From the NCBI GenBank assembly GCA_002420085.1, contig DIHI01000095.1:802-6072 (forward strand): DNA of 5,271 bases, in the 5' to 3' direction. A program made the translations under genes and the position numbers. Shown here in pieces: positions 4,997 to 5,271 of the stretch. The notes under the pieces were generated by a model that saw nothing but the letters and a program-made list of their open reading frames with translations, had not been told where the DNA came from and ran no database searches. How positions within the stretch are numbered: position 1 is the first letter of the stretch; every line of letters begins with the position of its first letter. This DNA is from Lysobacterales bacterium UBA5700 (GTDB taxonomy: Bacteria > Pseudomonadota > Gammaproteobacteria > Xanthomonadales > Xanthomonadaceae).

Positions 4997-5271
4997 ATGA
5001 AGCAGAGCACTTTGGCTCGGGCGCTTGCGCTCGGCCTGACCATGAGCCTGGGCGCGAGCGCGGCGTTTGCCGCTGACGGCCAGGAGCGCGTGTGGGTGAA
5101 GTTCAAGAACGGCGGCAAGGGCAATGTCGAGCAGGCCCTGCGCAACGCTGGTGGTGATATTCATTACACCTTCGACAACCTCAACGCCTTCGCAGTGAGC
5201 CTGCCGTCGCAGGCGATCCAGGGGCTGCGCAACAATCCGAACATCGAACTGATCGAAGAAGATCCGATCCG
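4997..5271 (+). CDS. Secreted protein with I9-type propeptide, probable subtilisin-like (S8) serine protease; 3' truncated by window
   Basis: Only the first 91 codons are visible. Residues 1-25 (basic MKQSTLAR, hydrophobic core, cleavage motif AFA before ADG) are a classical Sec signal peptide, so the protein is exported. Residues from about 31 (RVWVKFKNGG...) to 89 match the peptidase-inhibitor I9 propeptide pattern: an opening beta strand, a helix (NVEQALRNAGGDI), a NLNAFAVSLP strand, a second helix (QAIQGLRNNPNI) and the closing ELIEEDP. In known S8 proteases this domain acts as an intramolecular chaperone and inhibitor and is cut off on maturation. The Asp/His/Ser triad would lie beyond 5271, so the catalytic domain is inferred. 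The ATG is fixed by the GGGGG ribosome binding site and the signal peptide right after it. The gene is 478 nt from rlmH with its own promoter candidate, so it is probably a separate transcription unit. Confidence 0.82.
   Translation, partial: MKQSTLARALALGLTMSLGASAAFAADGQERVWVKFKNGGKGNVEQALRNAGGDIHYTFDNLNAFAVSLPSQAIQGLRNNPNIELIEEDPI

Overview
The window is GC-rich (about two thirds by eye) and almost entirely plus-strand coding. It carries the 3' half of leuS followed by lptE, holA, nadD, rsfS and rlmH, all in one direction. This is the conserved gammaproteobacterial leuS-lptE-holA-nadD-rsfS-rlmH order. The composition, the preference for Asp codon GAT over GAC, and the secreted subtilisin-type protease that follows suggest a free-living gammaproteobacterium, perhaps near Xanthomonadales or Chromatiales. 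That placement is inference; no rRNA or other strong marker is present.

Layout: 1-1317 is leuS (5' end outside the window). 1327-1860 is lptE, an outer-membrane lipoprotein for LPS export. 1862-2896 is holA, the delta subunit of the DNA polymerase III clamp loader. 2908-3543 is nadD, nicotinate-mononucleotide adenylyltransferase. 3613-4041 is rsfS, the ribosomal silencing factor. 4051-4518 is rlmH, a 23S rRNA pseudouridine methyltransferase. Most junctions are only 1-11 nt, so these genes are probably co-transcribed and translationally coupled. The one wider gap, nadD-rsfS (69 nt), holds a good -10 hexamer and a plausible ribosome binding site, so rsfS-rlmH may also have its own promoter.

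4519-4996 (478 nt) has no convincing gene. It holds small hairpins after rlmH, an AT-richer patch, a set of abutting helices at 4713-4805 that can be drawn as a four-way junction, an extended -10 promoter candidate centred in an inverted repeat (4850-4873), and a roughly 125-nt leader with overlapping, mutually exclusive hairpins. The leader runs into a strong Shine-Dalgarno and the start of a secreted protease gene (4997 to the window end). Only that protein's signal peptide and the beginning of its I9-type propeptide are visible.

The genes are core housekeeping functions: translation (LeuRS, RsfS, RlmH), replication (HolA), NAD synthesis (NadD) and envelope assembly (LptE). I see no mobile element, CRISPR array, tRNA, rRNA or defence system. 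The only part not explained by well-known genes is the 4519-4996 region, and the evidence there is structural and modest.
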